Origin: Limnohabitans_A sp048020265
Lineage (GTDB): Bacteria > Pseudomonadota > Gammaproteobacteria > Burkholderiales > Burkholderiaceae_C
Assembly: GCF_048020265.1 (NCBI RefSeq)
Contig: NZ_CP171843.1
Span: 2,604,001 to 2,668,000 of the forward strand
Length of the DNA stretch: 64,000 bases
Direction of reading: 5' to 3'
Position numbers and translations under genes: made by a program. The notes below the pieces were generated by a model that was given only the letters and a program-made list of their open reading frames with translations, was not told where the DNA came from and made no database searches. Every line of letters begins with the position of its first letter. Position 1 is the stretch's first letter. Shown here piece by piece: positions 1-8,401 of the stretch.

Positions 1-260
1 CCCCCTGTGCCCACGATGTCTACCAGGTGCGTGGGATCGGTCACATGCACCTTGGTGGAGAACTCGCGCATCACTTGCGCGGCGGCGGTGATCTCGCCAA
101 TGGTTTCCTTTTTCACGCGCAAGCCTGTGACAAGCGCTGCAGTCATGACGGGCGACAACTCGCCATTCATGATCATGCGCATGAGGTGGAGCATCTCGTC
201 GTGAAAAATCTCGCGGTGCTCGATGGTGCGTTGCAGCGCTTCCTGAGGGGTGATGGGCAT
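1..260 (-). CDS. trpD: Anthranilate phosphoribosyltransferase, N-terminal part
   Basis: This is the first 86 codons of TrpD, which joins anthranilate to phosphoribosyl pyrophosphate in tryptophan synthesis. The gene runs off the left edge, so only the helical N-terminal domain is visible, up to the glycine-rich VDIVGTGG loop that binds the PRPP pyrophosphate. The ATG at 260 is preceded by AGGAAA. It is the last gene seen of a minus-strand series trpE-trpG-ltaE-lysE-trpD. The 38 bp gap from the exporter gene suggests that it is still cotranscribed. The family assignment rests on the characteristic TAALVTGLR and DIVGTGG segments. Confidence 0.93.
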   Translation of the reverse strand, partial: MPITPQEALQRTIEHREIFHDEMLHLMRMIMNGELSPVMTAALVTGLRVKKETIGEITAAAQVMREFSTKVHVTDPTHLVDIVGTG

Positions 261-298
261 GGGAGTTTCCTGTCGGAGGATCGGGTTCATTGAGAAAT

Positions 299-949
299 TC
301 AGCGTGCCGGCGCATCGGTCAAGGCGAGCTTCAGACCAAAGCCGATGAACAACAGGCCCGCCAGCCGATCCAGGTGACGCATGCCACGCTGCAGCCAGTG
401 GGCCCGGCGACTCAACCAGGCAGCCGCCAAAGCCCAAGCCATGCACACCAGCAGACTGTTCAGATTGAACAAGCAGCCCAGAAGTACAAAGGACCAAGCC
501 GGATCAGCCGCCTGCGCCGGGATGAATTGCGGCACAAAAGCCAGGAAAAACAGCGCCACTTTGGGATTCAGCGCGTTGGTCGCGAAAGCGCCGAAGAACA
601 CCGTACGCAAACGGGTCACCTCCTCAGGCGGGGATTCGCTCGGAGAGGTCGCCATCCCCTGAGGTGTGCGCCACAACAAACGCACGCCCATCCACAACAG
701 GTAGGCAGCACCGATCCACTTGATCAGGTTGAACGCGTCTGCCGAAGTCGTAAGCACGGCACCCAGCCCTAAAGCGGCTGCAGCCACATGCACGAAACAC
801 CCGACCGTGATGCCCCAGGCCGCCACAAGACCCCGCTGCACGCCGCCGCGCAGCGACTGGTTGACGATGTAGAGCACATCCGGTCCGGGCGTGAGGTTGA
901 GCAGCACACCGGCCAGCATGAACATCCAAAGTTGGGACGCGTCGGGCAT
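299..949 (-). CDS. LysE/RhtB-family amino-acid exporter
   Basis: A 216-residue inner-membrane protein of the LysE/RhtB family, which exports amino acids such as lysine, threonine or homoserine. The sequence shows the family signature near the N-terminus (LLNLTPGPDVLYIVNQSL) and about six hydrophobic segments. The ATG at 949 begins right at the conserved N-terminus (MPDASQLW); upstream in-frame starts would add a non-hydrophobic extension overlapping the threonine aldolase gene. That gene stops 4 bp upstream, so the two are almost certainly translated together. Pairing with an aldolase that cleaves threonine suggests a threonine- or glycine-related substrate, but the substrate cannot be read from sequence. 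Confidence 0.9.
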   Translation of the reverse strand: MPDASQLWMFMLAGVLLNLTPGPDVLYIVNQSLRGGVQRGLVAAWGITVGCFVHVAAAALGLGAVLTTSADAFNLIKWIGAAYLLWMGVRLLWRTPQGMATSPSESPPEEVTRLRTVFFGAFATNALNPKVALFFLAFVPQFIPAQAADPAWSFVLLGCLFNLNSLLVCMAWALAAAWLSRRAHWLQRGMRHLDRLAGLLFIGFGLKLALTDAPAR

Positions 950-953
950 GGCT

Positions 954-2021
954 TCAGTAAACGCCTGTTTGGATGGACACCGGACTGGTCTGTGCGGATG
1001 CGTTCGCCATGAAGCGCCGAATGCAATCAATGGCTCGGTCAATGCCCGCTGCATCCACGTTCAAATGCGTCACAAAGCGCAGGCCGATCAAGCCTGTGGC
1101 CAAAACACCCTGGGCCTTCAAATCGTCGAGAAGCGCCGGGCCACGTCCATCGGCTACATCCACAAAAACGATGTTGGTTTGTGCCGAGCGGACGTTCAGG
1201 CCCGGCACGCCTTGTAAGCCTTGGGCCAGCCGCTGTGCCAGCGCATGGTCATCGGCCAAACTGTCCACATGGTGAACCAATGCGTGCAAAGCCGCCGCAG
1301 CCAGAATGCCGGACTGACGCAAGCCGCCGCCCAACACCTTGCGCCAACGCAGCGCCTTGGCGATCAGTTCGCGTGAGCCGCACAAAGCCGAACCCACAGG
1401 TGCACCCAAGCCCTTGCTGAAACACACCGACACGCTGTCAAAGTGGTCCACGATGCGCCGCACGCTGGCCATGACCGACCCGCCTTCGGCTTGCGCCACG
1501 GCCGCATTGAACAAGCGGGCACCGTCCAGATGCACCGCCAGACCGTGCCGACGGGCGAGGCCTGTAGCTTGCGCCAGATAAGCCTGCGACATGGGGTGGC
1601 CGTTCCAGGTGTTTTCCAGCGCCAGCAAGCGTGTGCGTGCAAAGTGGCAGTCGATGGGTTTGATGGCAGCCGCGATGTCGGTCAGCGCCATTTCACCTAA
1701 AGCGTTTTGGGCCAGGGGTTGCGGCTGGATGCTGCCCAGCACGGCCGCGCCACCGCCTTCGTAGCGGTAGGTGTGCGCGTTTTGACCCACGATGTACTCG
1801 TCGCCCCGCTCACAATGCGCCATCAAGGCGCACAGGTTGCTCTGCGTGCCCGAAGGCATGAACAGCGCCGCTTCTTTGCCGGTGATCTGCGCGATGCGCT
1901 CTTGCAAGGCGTTGACGGTGGGATCATCGCCAAACACATCGTCGCCCACAGGCGCTGCCAGCATGGCCTCACGCATTAACCCAGTGGGCTGCGTGACGGT
2001 GTCGCTGCGCAAATCGATCAT
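954..2021 (-). CDS. ltaE: Low-specificity L-threonine aldolase
   Basis: A 355-residue PLP enzyme of the beta-eliminating lyase family that cleaves L-threonine or allo-threonine to glycine and acetaldehyde. It opens with the family hallmark DLRSDTVTQPT, carries VGDDVFGDDPT near residue 26, and has the PLP lysine in FSKGLGAPVGS (about Lys203). The ATG at 2021 overlaps the trpG stop as ATGA, which fixes the start; a longer reading would run inside trpG. Its position inside the tryptophan gene series, before a LysE-type exporter, is unusual. The reaction is known for the family; the exact preference among threonine, allo-threonine and related beta-hydroxy amino acids is not visible. Confidence 0.92.
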   Translation of the reverse strand: MIDLRSDTVTQPTGLMREAMLAAPVGDDVFGDDPTVNALQERIAQITGKEAALFMPSGTQSNLCALMAHCERGDEYIVGQNAHTYRYEGGGAAVLGSIQPQPLAQNALGEMALTDIAAAIKPIDCHFARTRLLALENTWNGHPMSQAYLAQATGLARRHGLAVHLDGARLFNAAVAQAEGGSVMASVRRIVDHFDSVSVCFSKGLGAPVGSALCGSRELIAKALRWRKVLGGGLRQSGILAAAALHALVHHVDSLADDHALAQRLAQGLQGVPGLNVRSAQTNIVFVDVADGRGPALLDDLKAQGVLATGLIGLRFVTHLNVDAAGIDRAIDCIRRFMANASAQTSPVSIQTGVY

Positions 2022-2599
2022 AGCCGCTCCAGAAAATTCTTGAGCATGGCGTGACCATGCTCGGTCAGGATGGATTCGGGATGGAACTGCACGCCCTCGA
2101 TGTCCAGCTCGGTGTGGCGTACGCCCATGATTTCGCCATCGTCCGTCCAGGCCGTGACCTTCAGGCAAGGCGGACAAGTGGCCCGCTCAATGGCGAGTGA
2201 GTGGTAACGGTTGACCGTGAACTGCTGGGGCAAGCCCGCGAAAACGCCCTCTTGCGTGGTGGTGATGACACTGGTCTTCCCGTGCATCAATTCCTGCGCC
2301 CGAACAATCTGGCCGCCAAAAGCGGCGCCAATGCTCTGGTGACCCAGGCACACGCCCAAGATGGGTAGCTTGCCTGCGAAATGTTGAATCGCTGCCACCG
2401 AAATACCCGCCTCGGCAGGTGAGCAGGGGCCGGGTGAGATCACCAAACGGTCAGGCTGTCGGGCCGCAATGCCTTCAAGCGTGATTTCGTCGTTGCGAAA
2501 GACCTCGACTTCCGCACCCAGCTCACCAAAGTACTGCACGATGTTGAAGGTGAACGAGTCGTAGTTGTCGACCATGAGGAGTTTGATTTTTTTCGCCAT
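2018..2599 (-). CDS. trpG: Anthranilate synthase glutamine amidotransferase subunit
   Basis: A 193-residue class I glutamine amidotransferase that supplies ammonia to TrpE for anthranilate formation. The catalytic cysteine lies in LGVCLGHQSIG (Cys84), and the partner His-Glu pair is in the C-terminal VQFHPESI. The N-terminal LMVDNYDSFTFN is typical of TrpG/PabA. The ATG at 2599 begins 2 bp after the trpE stop, and the gene ends overlapping ltaE by 4 bp, so translational coupling on both sides is likely. The protein could also serve PabB as an amphibolic subunit, as in some bacteria. Confidence 0.95.
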   Translation of the reverse strand: MAKKIKLLMVDNYDSFTFNIVQYFGELGAEVEVFRNDEITLEGIAARQPDRLVISPGPCSPAEAGISVAAIQHFAGKLPILGVCLGHQSIGAAFGGQIVRAQELMHGKTSVITTTQEGVFAGLPQQFTVNRYHSLAIERATCPPCLKVTAWTDDGEIMGVRHTELDIEGVQFHPESILTEHGHAMLKNFLERL

Positions 2600-2601
2600 G
2601 A

Positions 2602-4101
2602 TCACTCTAAGCCTTCTTCCACCAACTCGCTGGCCCGCAGCAAGGCTCGCGCCTTGTGCTCGGTTTCGCGCCACTCCATCTCGGGCACCGAATCGGCCAC
2701 CACGCCAGCAGCGGCCTGCACATACAAGGTCTGGTCCTTGATGACGGCGGTGCGGATCGCAATCGCCACGTCCATGTCACCGGCATAGCTGATGTAGCCA
2801 CACGCGCCGCCATAGATACCGCGCTTGACGGGTTCGAACTGGTCGATCAGTTCCATGGCGTGGACCTTGGGCGCCCCCGTCAAGGTGCCTGCCGGAAAAG
2901 TGGCTTTGAGCACGTCCATGTTGCTCATGCCCTGGTTGAGCAGCCCCTCGACGTTGCTCACGATGTGCATGACATGGCTGTACCGCTCCACCACAAAGGC
3001 CTCGGTCACCTTGACCGAACCGATCTGGGCAATGCGGCCAATGTCGTTGCGGGCCAGGTCGATCAGCATCACATGCTCGGCCCGCTCTTTGGGGTCGTTG
3101 ATCAGTTCCTGCTCGGCGGCCTTGTCTTTCTCGGGTGTGGCGCCACGGGGTCGTGTACCGGCCAGGGGACGGATGATGACTTTGGCGCCCTCGTCGGTTT
3201 GTTCCTGTCGCACCAGAATCTCGGGGCTGGCCCCGACGACATGGAAGTCGCCGAAGTTGTAGAAATACATGTAGGGGCTCGGGTTGAGCGAACGCAGCGC
3301 CCGGTACAAGGACAGTGGGCTTTCGGTGTAGCGCTTTTTGATGCGCTGCCCCACTTGCACCTGCATGAAGTCGCCCCCAGCAATCAGTTCCTTGGCCTTT
3401 TCCACGGCGGCGATGTAATCGGCCTTGGCGAAATCCCGCTCGGCCGGGTAGGACTGCGTGGGTTTGACTACGGGCGCACTGACGGAATACTTGAGCTGCT
3501 CTTTCAGGTCACGCAGGCGTTTTTTTGCGCCCACATAGGCCTCTGGCGTTGCCGGGTCGGCATAAACAATCAGGTAGAGCTTGCCCGACAGGTTGTCGAT
3601 CACCGCCAGTTCTTCGCACTGCAGCAGCAAGATATCGGGCGTGCCCAGGGTGTCGGGCGGGCAGGATTTTTCGAGCTTTTTTTCGATGTAGCGCACCGCG
3701 TCGTAACCGAAATAGCCCGCCAGGCCGCCACAAAAACGGGGCAGACCTGGGCGCAAGGCGACCTTGAAACGCTTTTGGTATTGCTCGATGAAGTCCAGTG
3801 GGTTGCCCGTGGCGGTCTCGATGACCGCACCATCGCGCACGACTTCGGTCTTGGCCTCAGCCCCAAATCCACTGGCACGCAGCAAGGTGCGTGCGGGCAG
3901 GCCAATGAAGCTGTAGCGGCCAAAACGCTCACCGCCCACCACCGATTCGAGCAAGAAGCTGTATTTGCCGTTGTCTTTGGTGTGGGCCAGCTTCAAATAG
4001 AGCGAGAGAGGGGTTTCCAGGTCCGCAAAGGCCTCCAGCATGAGGGGAATGCGGTTGTAGCCTTGGCTGGCCAGGCTTTTGAATTCAAGTTCGGTGATCA
4101 C
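2602..4101 (-). CDS. trpE: Anthranilate synthase component I
   Basis: A 499-residue chorismate-using enzyme that makes anthranilate with ammonia from TrpG. The N-terminal domain contains LLESVVGGERFGRYSF, the region that binds feedback tryptophan, and the C-terminal chorismate-binding domain has LAGTRPRG and LARNDIGRI. I place the start at GTG 4101 (protein MITELEFKS), because GGAGG lies 9 nt upstream; a TTG two codons earlier would leave only 3 nt. Upstream lies a 275 bp gap after gph with no tryptophan-rich leader peptide, so classical attenuation is not evident. A weak TACACT -10-like hexamer occurs in that gap. Confidence 0.95.
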   Translation of the reverse strand: MITELEFKSLASQGYNRIPLMLEAFADLETPLSLYLKLAHTKDNGKYSFLLESVVGGERFGRYSFIGLPARTLLRASGFGAEAKTEVVRDGAVIETATGNPLDFIEQYQKRFKVALRPGLPRFCGGLAGYFGYDAVRYIEKKLEKSCPPDTLGTPDILLLQCEELAVIDNLSGKLYLIVYADPATPEAYVGAKKRLRDLKEQLKYSVSAPVVKPTQSYPAERDFAKADYIAAVEKAKELIAGGDFMQVQVGQRIKKRYTESPLSLYRALRSLNPSPYMYFYNFGDFHVVGASPEILVRQEQTDEGAKVIIRPLAGTRPRGATPEKDKAAEQELINDPKERAEHVMLIDLARNDIGRIAQIGSVKVTEAFVVERYSHVMHIVSNVEGLLNQGMSNMDVLKATFPAGTLTGAPKVHAMELIDQFEPVKRGIYGGACGYISYAGDMDVAIAIRTAVIKDQTLYVQAAAGVVADSVPEMEWRETEHKARALLRASELVEEGLE

Positions 4102-4376
4102 GGGCAAGAGCCTCCAAAGCGCTCAGCGACCTCGGGCGAGGTGCTTTTCATTCATCCAGGTGCCCAGCCGGTGCCGGGCGCGGGTGGCGGGCAAGGCCGC
4201 ACGGTCGAGAGTGTCAGGCTGGCTGACGCCAGGGCCAGGCTCCCCGGCCTTCCGTAAGGGAATGGCTCGGCAGGCTGGCTGCGCTGAGGTGGCTGTGGAC
4301 GATGAACATTGTGTTGTAAGTGTAGCAAAGCCTGTGTGCCGGTTTTCACCGGATGTGCAGCATGCCTTGCCTCACA

Positions 4377-5111
4377 TCATTGGCCCTTAACGAGCCAGTG
4401 ATTTGGCAGCTCCCCCAATGAGTCCAACCAAGCAGCAGCTGGGGTGTTCTGCACGGGCTGGCCATGGTTGTAGCCATACGTCACCAGCACCACCGGGCAA
4501 CCTGCCGCATGGGCCGCCATGGCGTCATTGCTCGAATCTCCCACCATCAAGGTGCGGGAAACAGCTGTTCCGAGGGCTTCACAAGTTTTCAGAATCGGCA
4601 AGGGATCAGGTTTTTTGCGCTCGAAACTGTCGCCACCAAACACCGGTCCAAAGAAGTGCGCCAGTGACTTGTCCTGTAACAACGCACGGGCAAAGGCCAG
4701 CGGTTTGTTGGTCAGGCAGGCCATGGGCATACCCTTGCTTGCAAAAAACCCCAGCGTTTCCAGCACACCGGGGTACACATCGGCAAACTGCCCGTTGATC
4801 GACAGATAGTGGTGTTGGTAGCGCTGCCAAGCGCGACCAAACAGGGCGTCGACCGATAAGGCCGGGCATGCTTGCCCAACGCCCTTGACCTCAGGCTGGG
4901 CCAGCTGATGCGCCAACAGGCTGCGGATCAGGTGCTCGGAGCCTTTGCCGATGGTCTGTTCGATGAGCGCATCCGACACGGGGGGCAAGTCCAGATCGGC
5001 CATGGTGCGGTGCAAGGCCACCTGGAAATCTCCCAAGGTGTGCACCAGGGTGCCATCCAGGTCAAAAATGACCGCATCGATCTGCGTCAGATCCCGCATC
5101 TTGGCTTGCAT
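4377..5111 (-). CDS. gph: Phosphoglycolate phosphatase
   Basis: A 244-residue HAD-superfamily phosphatase that removes phosphate from 2-phosphoglycolate, a product of DNA repair and of oxygenase side reactions. Motif I is FDLDGTLVHT (nucleophile Asp18, acid Asp20), motif II lies in CLTNKP, and the motif III/IV region is ERKKPDP followed by MVGDSSNDAMAAHAAGC. The gene starts 4 bp after rpe ends, the common rpe-gph pairing of proteobacteria. ATG 5111 is used here; an ATG four codons in is an alternative, since neither has a strong ribosome binding site. Confidence 0.92.
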   Translation of the reverse strand: MQAKMRDLTQIDAVIFDLDGTLVHTLGDFQVALHRTMADLDLPPVSDALIEQTIGKGSEHLIRSLLAHQLAQPEVKGVGQACPALSVDALFGRAWQRYQHHYLSINGQFADVYPGVLETLGFFASKGMPMACLTNKPLAFARALLQDKSLAHFFGPVFGGDSFERKKPDPLPILKTCEALGTAVSRTLMVGDSSNDAMAAHAAGCPVVLVTYGYNHGQPVQNTPAAAWLDSLGELPNHWLVKGQ

Positions 5112-5115
5112 CGTT

Positions 5116-5796
5116 TCAGGACAACGCCAGGCGCATCTGGTCGATCACAGCTTTGTAATCGGGTTTGCCAAAAATGGCACTGCCCGCCACAAAGGTGTCG
5201 GCTCCAGCATCGGCCACGCGGCGGATGTTGTCGGCCTTGATGCCACCGTCCACCTCCAATCGAATGTCCCTGCTGCTGCGTTCGATCCACTGGCGCGCCA
5301 GCTCCACCTTGCGCAAGGCCGAATCGATGAAGCTTTGGCCACCAAAGCCGGGGTTCACGCTCATGATCAGGATCAGGTCGATCTCATCGATGGTCCACTC
5401 CAGCACATCCAGGGGTTCGGCCGGGTTGAACACCAGCCCGGCCTTGACGCCTTTGCTCTTGATGGCCTGGATGCTGCGGTGCACATGCGCGCTGGCATCG
5501 GGGTGAAAGCTGATGAGGTCGGCGCCAGCCTCGGCGAAAGAAGCGGCCAATGCATCGACGGGCGAAATCATCAAATGCACATCGATCGGCACGACCACGC
5601 CGGATGCCGTTTTGGCATGCGGCTTGAGCGCCTGGCAAATCATGGGGCCAAACGTCAGGTTGGGCACGTAATGGTTGTCCATCACATCGAAGTGGATCCA
5701 GTCTGCGCCAGCGTCGATGACGCTTTTGACTTCTTCGCCTAAGCGTGCGAAATCGGCTGACAGGATGGAAGGGGCAATGCGGTAGGTCGTCGTCAT
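5116..5796 (-). CDS. rpe: Ribulose-phosphate 3-epimerase
   Basis: A 226-residue TIM-barrel enzyme interconverting ribulose 5-phosphate and xylulose 5-phosphate in the pentose phosphate pathway. The sequence shows the expected metal and substrate residues in IAPSILSADF, DWIHFDVMDNHYVPN, PIDVHLM, SVNPGFGGQ and LEVDGGI. It begins the minus-strand run that continues through gph and trpE. Its start is separated from divergent apaG by only 29 bp, so the two promoters must lie very close to or inside the opposite genes. Confidence 0.96.
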   Translation of the reverse strand: MTTTYRIAPSILSADFARLGEEVKSVIDAGADWIHFDVMDNHYVPNLTFGPMICQALKPHAKTASGVVVPIDVHLMISPVDALAASFAEAGADLISFHPDASAHVHRSIQAIKSKGVKAGLVFNPAEPLDVLEWTIDEIDLILIMSVNPGFGGQSFIDSALRKVELARQWIERSSRDIRLEVDGGIKADNIRRVADAGADTFVAGSAIFGKPDYKAVIDQMRLALS

Positions 5797-5825
5797 CTCC
5801 GAATTGTCGCAGTTAACATGTGTGC

Positions 5826-6218
5826 ATGTCTGCCTACACTGTTCAAATTGACGTGCTTTCCCATTACGTGGCCCAGCAAAGTGACCCCCTGCAGGATGTG
5901 TTCGCTTTCGCCTACACCGTCACGGTCACCAACACAGGCCGCATGCCGGTGCAGCTCATCTCGCGCCACTGGGTCATCCAAGACGAGCGCGGGCACACCG
6001 AGGAAGTCAAAGGTCTGGGCGTGGTGGGTCAACAACCCTTGCTGCGCCCCGGCGAATCCTTCCAGTACACCAGCGGCTGCCGCCTTCGCGCACCCAGCGG
6101 CACCATGAACGGCAGCTATTTTTTTGTGGCCGAAGACGGCCATCGATTCGATGCACCCATCGACACTTTTGTGCTCGATTCATCGGATTCAGGCCTCTCA
6201 GGCCGAACACTCCACTGA
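5826..6218 (+). CDS. apaG: ApaG domain protein
   Basis: A 130-residue single-domain protein of the ApaG family (Co2+/Mg2+ efflux-associated by name; biochemical role poorly defined). The fibronectin-like fold signature is present: FAYTVTVTNTG, LISRHWVIQD, VVGQQPLLRPGESFQYTSG and MNGSYFF. ATG 5826 (MSAYTVQ) is preferred over an in-frame GTG two codons earlier because it matches the usual family N-terminus. It is divergent from rpe and 35 bp upstream of thiL, in the same direction. Confidence 0.9.
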   Translation: MSAYTVQIDVLSHYVAQQSDPLQDVFAFAYTVTVTNTGRMPVQLISRHWVIQDERGHTEEVKGLGVVGQQPLLRPGESFQYTSGCRLRAPSGTMNGSYFFVAEDGHRFDAPIDTFVLDSSDSGLSGRTLH

Positions 6219-6253
6219 ATCTGTTCGCTTGGCTTGCGGTTAAGCTCTTGGCC

Positions 6254-7219
6254 ATGGGCGAATTTGACCTAATTGAACGCTTTTTCAAACGACCGCCGAC
6301 CCGCGCGGATGTGGGCATCGGTGACGACTGTGCCATCTGGTCACCACGGCCTGGCCATCAACTCGCTGTTTCCGCCGACATGCTGGTGGAAGGCCGGCAC
6401 TTCCTGTCCACGGTAGAGCCGCGCCGTCTGGGACACAAAGCCTTGGCCGTGAACCTGAGTGATCTGGCCGCTTGCGGGGCCCAACCCCAAGCCTTTTTGC
6501 TGTCGCTGTCTTTGCCCCGTGCCGATGAGGCGTGGTTACAAGGTTTCTCCGAGGGTCTTTTCAAGTTGGCCGATGAACATGCCTGCGAATTGATCGGCGG
6601 TGACACCACGCAGGGTCCTTTGAACATCGCCATCACCGTGCTGGGTGATGTGCCCGTTGGCCAGTCGATTTTGCGAAGTAGTGCTCAGGTGGGTGACGAC
6701 TTGTACGTTAGCGGTCATGTGGGTGATGCCCGGCTGGCTCTGGAAGCCTTTCGTGGCCATGTCAGTCTGCCCCAGGCCGTGTTTGAGCAAGCCCGGCTGC
6801 GCATGGAAACCCCCGCACCACGTGTGGCCCTGGGACAAGCGCTTCGCGGCATTGCCCATGGCATGGCCGACATCAGTGACGGCTTGCTCGGCGATTTGAA
6901 ACACATTTTGAATGCTAGCCACGTAGGGGCAGAAATCGACTTGGTGGCAACAAAAACACTGATGGGCACCTCCAGCTTATGGCCTTGTCCAGAAGACTTG
7001 GCGATGACTTGCGTTCTTTCTGGCGGCGATGATTACGAATTGGTGTTCACAACCTCGCCTGCTGCTGCTGCACAGGTTCAATCGGTGGCACAAGCCACCC
7101 GCACCCGGATCACACGGATCGGGTGCATCACCGCGTCGCCTGGCATCGTCTTGCGTGATGACAGGGGACAGGCTGTGGACTGCCACTTCCCATCATTTGA
7201 TCATTTCGCTTCCCCATGA
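6254..7219 (+). CDS. thiL: Thiamine-monophosphate kinase
   Basis: A 321-residue enzyme that phosphorylates thiamine monophosphate to thiamine diphosphate, the active cofactor. It begins with the family MGEFDLIERFF and has the metal-binding GIGDDCAI, the NLSDLAACGA segment and GGDTTQG. The C-terminal half contains DISDGLLGDL and LSGGDDYELVF. ATG 6254 is chosen over TTG two codons upstream because MGEFDLI is the conserved beginning. Its stop overlaps the pgpA start as ATGA, so the two are coupled. No TPP riboswitch is visible in the short 35 bp upstream gap. Confidence 0.95.
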   Translation: MGEFDLIERFFKRPPTRADVGIGDDCAIWSPRPGHQLAVSADMLVEGRHFLSTVEPRRLGHKALAVNLSDLAACGAQPQAFLLSLSLPRADEAWLQGFSEGLFKLADEHACELIGGDTTQGPLNIAITVLGDVPVGQSILRSSAQVGDDLYVSGHVGDARLALEAFRGHVSLPQAVFEQARLRMETPAPRVALGQALRGIAHGMADISDGLLGDLKHILNASHVGAEIDLVATKTLMGTSSLWPCPEDLAMTCVLSGGDDYELVFTTSPAAAAQVQSVAQATRTRITRIGCITASPGIVLRDDRGQAVDCHFPSFDHFASP

Positions 7220-7746
7220 TTCGCCCTTTGGACGCCACGGCCAACAGACAAACGGTTCGCGCTTCTGCGGCTTTCATGTTGTCACACCCTGCTCACCTGA
7301 TCGCTCTGGGGCTGGGGTCGGGCCTTGCGGCCAAAGCACCTGGCACTGTGGGCAGTCTGTGGGCTTGGGCCTCATGGCTGGTGATTCAGCATTACCTCTC
7401 CATTCCCGCACAGGCGACTTTGATTGCACTGGCCCTTTTGCTGGGCTGGTGGGCCTGTACAGTCACGGCCCACAACATGCGCATCAGCGATCCCGGCGCC
7501 ATTGTCTGGGACGAGGTGATCGCTGTTTGGTTGATTTTTTTCCTCATCCTGCCCACGGGCTTTTGGAGTCAACTGGCCGCTTTTGTCTTGTTCCGTTTTT
7601 TTGATGCCGTCAAACCCGGCCCCGTCGCTTGGGCCGATCAACTTTTCAAAGGCTTTGGTTGGCGCGGCGGCTGGGGGATCATCTGGGACGACCTGGTGGC
7701 CGCTTTTTGCACCTTGTTGTGCATCGCTCTTTGGAGGTGGTTTTGA
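7216..7746 (+). CDS. pgpA: Phosphatidylglycerophosphatase A
   Basis: A 176-residue membrane phosphatase converting phosphatidylglycerophosphate to phosphatidylglycerol. Recognisable parts are GLGSGLAAKAPGTVGSLWA, the acidic DPGAIVWDEV active-site segment, FRFFDAVKPGPVAWAD and GWGIIWDDLVAA, with several hydrophobic helices. It overlaps thiL at its start (ATGA) and pncC at its end (TGATG), making a tight thiL-pgpA-pncC unit. The thiL-pgpA pairing is common in proteobacteria. A possible inner start (MLSHPAHL) would shorten the protein by about 20 residues. Confidence 0.94.
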   Translation: MIRPLDATANRQTVRASAAFMLSHPAHLIALGLGSGLAAKAPGTVGSLWAWASWLVIQHYLSIPAQATLIALALLLGWWACTVTAHNMRISDPGAIVWDEVIAVWLIFFLILPTGFWSQLAAFVLFRFFDAVKPGPVAWADQLFKGFGWRGGWGIIWDDLVAAFCTLLCIALWRWF

Positions 7747-8219
7747 TGCTGGATGTATGCACACAACTTGCTGAACGCCTGCTGCGATTGAACTGGATGC
7801 TGGTCACGGCCGAAAGTTGCACAGGCGGCATGATCGCCAGCCGTTGCACCGACCTGGCCGGCTCCAGCGCCTGGTTTGACCGAGGATTTGTCACTTACTC
7901 CAACGCGGCCAAAATGCAGATGCTGGGTGTCCATGAGGCCTTGATTGACGTTCACGGGGCTGTCAGTGAACCCGTGGCCCGCGCCATGGCACTGGGCGCC
8001 GCGTACCAGGCACAGGCCTCGGTCTCTGCAGCCGTCACAGGCATCGCGGGTCCAAGCGGGGGCAGCCCTGATAAGCCCGTTGGCACAGTTTGGTTGGCTT
8101 GGTGCATCGAGGGCCGGGTGAGCGCGGAACGCCAACGCTTTGCTGGTGATCGACGTGCGATCCGGGAAGCCACCACACTGCACGCCTTACACGGATTGCT
8201 GGAACGTCTGCCGCATTGA
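7746..8219 (+). CDS. pncC: NMN amidohydrolase, CinA C-terminal type
   Basis: A 157-residue protein consisting of the CinA C-terminal domain alone, the nicotinamide mononucleotide deamidase that recycles NMN to nicotinate mononucleotide for NAD synthesis. Conserved segments are TAESCTGGMIASRCTDLAGSS, FVTYSNAAK, HGAVSEPVARAMA and TGIAGPSGGSPDKPVGTVW. ATG 7746 shares its A with the pgpA stop codon. It is the last gene before a strong hairpin terminator, so it closes the apaG-thiL-pgpA-pncC run. Confidence 0.92.
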   Translation: MLDVCTQLAERLLRLNWMLVTAESCTGGMIASRCTDLAGSSAWFDRGFVTYSNAAKMQMLGVHEALIDVHGAVSEPVARAMALGAAYQAQASVSAAVTGIAGPSGGSPDKPVGTVWLAWCIEGRVSAERQRFAGDRRAIREATTLHALHGLLERLPH

Positions 8220-8254
8220 CCCAACGGCCCCATGGCAAAACAAGATTCAGAAAC

Positions 8255-8282
8255 GAAAAAACCCTCCGAAGAGGGTTTTTTT
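8255..8282. terminator. Bidirectional hairpin terminator
   Basis: A perfect stem of AAACCCTC and GAGGGTTT with a four-base CGAA loop is flanked by A residues on the left and T residues on the right. It therefore has the form of a rho-independent terminator on both strands. On the plus strand it ends the thiL-pgpA-pncC unit; on the minus strand it lies just past the initiator tRNA and would end that transcript. Confidence 0.9.
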
Positions 8283-8305
8283 GATGTTCAACTGCAGTTG
8301 AAATT

Positions 8306-8382
<77 letters not shown>

Positions 8383-8393
8383 GTAAGTTGTTA

Positions 8394-8399
8394 ATTATA
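8394..8399 (-). promoter_or_regulatory. Possible -10 box for the initiator tRNA
   Basis: A perfect TATAAT on the minus strand lies between the rplQ stop and the tRNA, ending 11 nt before the first tRNA base. That spacing would give a leader of a few nucleotides. No good -35 hexamer is visible at 16-18 bp upstream, inside the rplQ 3' end, so the tRNA may instead be read mainly by transcription from the alpha operon. Confidence 0.4.
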
Positions 8400-8401
8400 C
8401 C

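Noticed and set aside
2656..4257. Long plus-strand open frame opposite trpE (533 codons)
   Set aside because: It mirrors trpE, has no recognisable domain, and its composition (histidine- and valine-rich) is what antisense reading of GC-rich genes gives.
4102..4376. Possible trp leader peptide or small gene before trpE
   Set aside because: A 65-codon minus-strand frame and a 10-codon one are present, but neither contains consecutive tryptophan codons or a convincing antiterminator structure.
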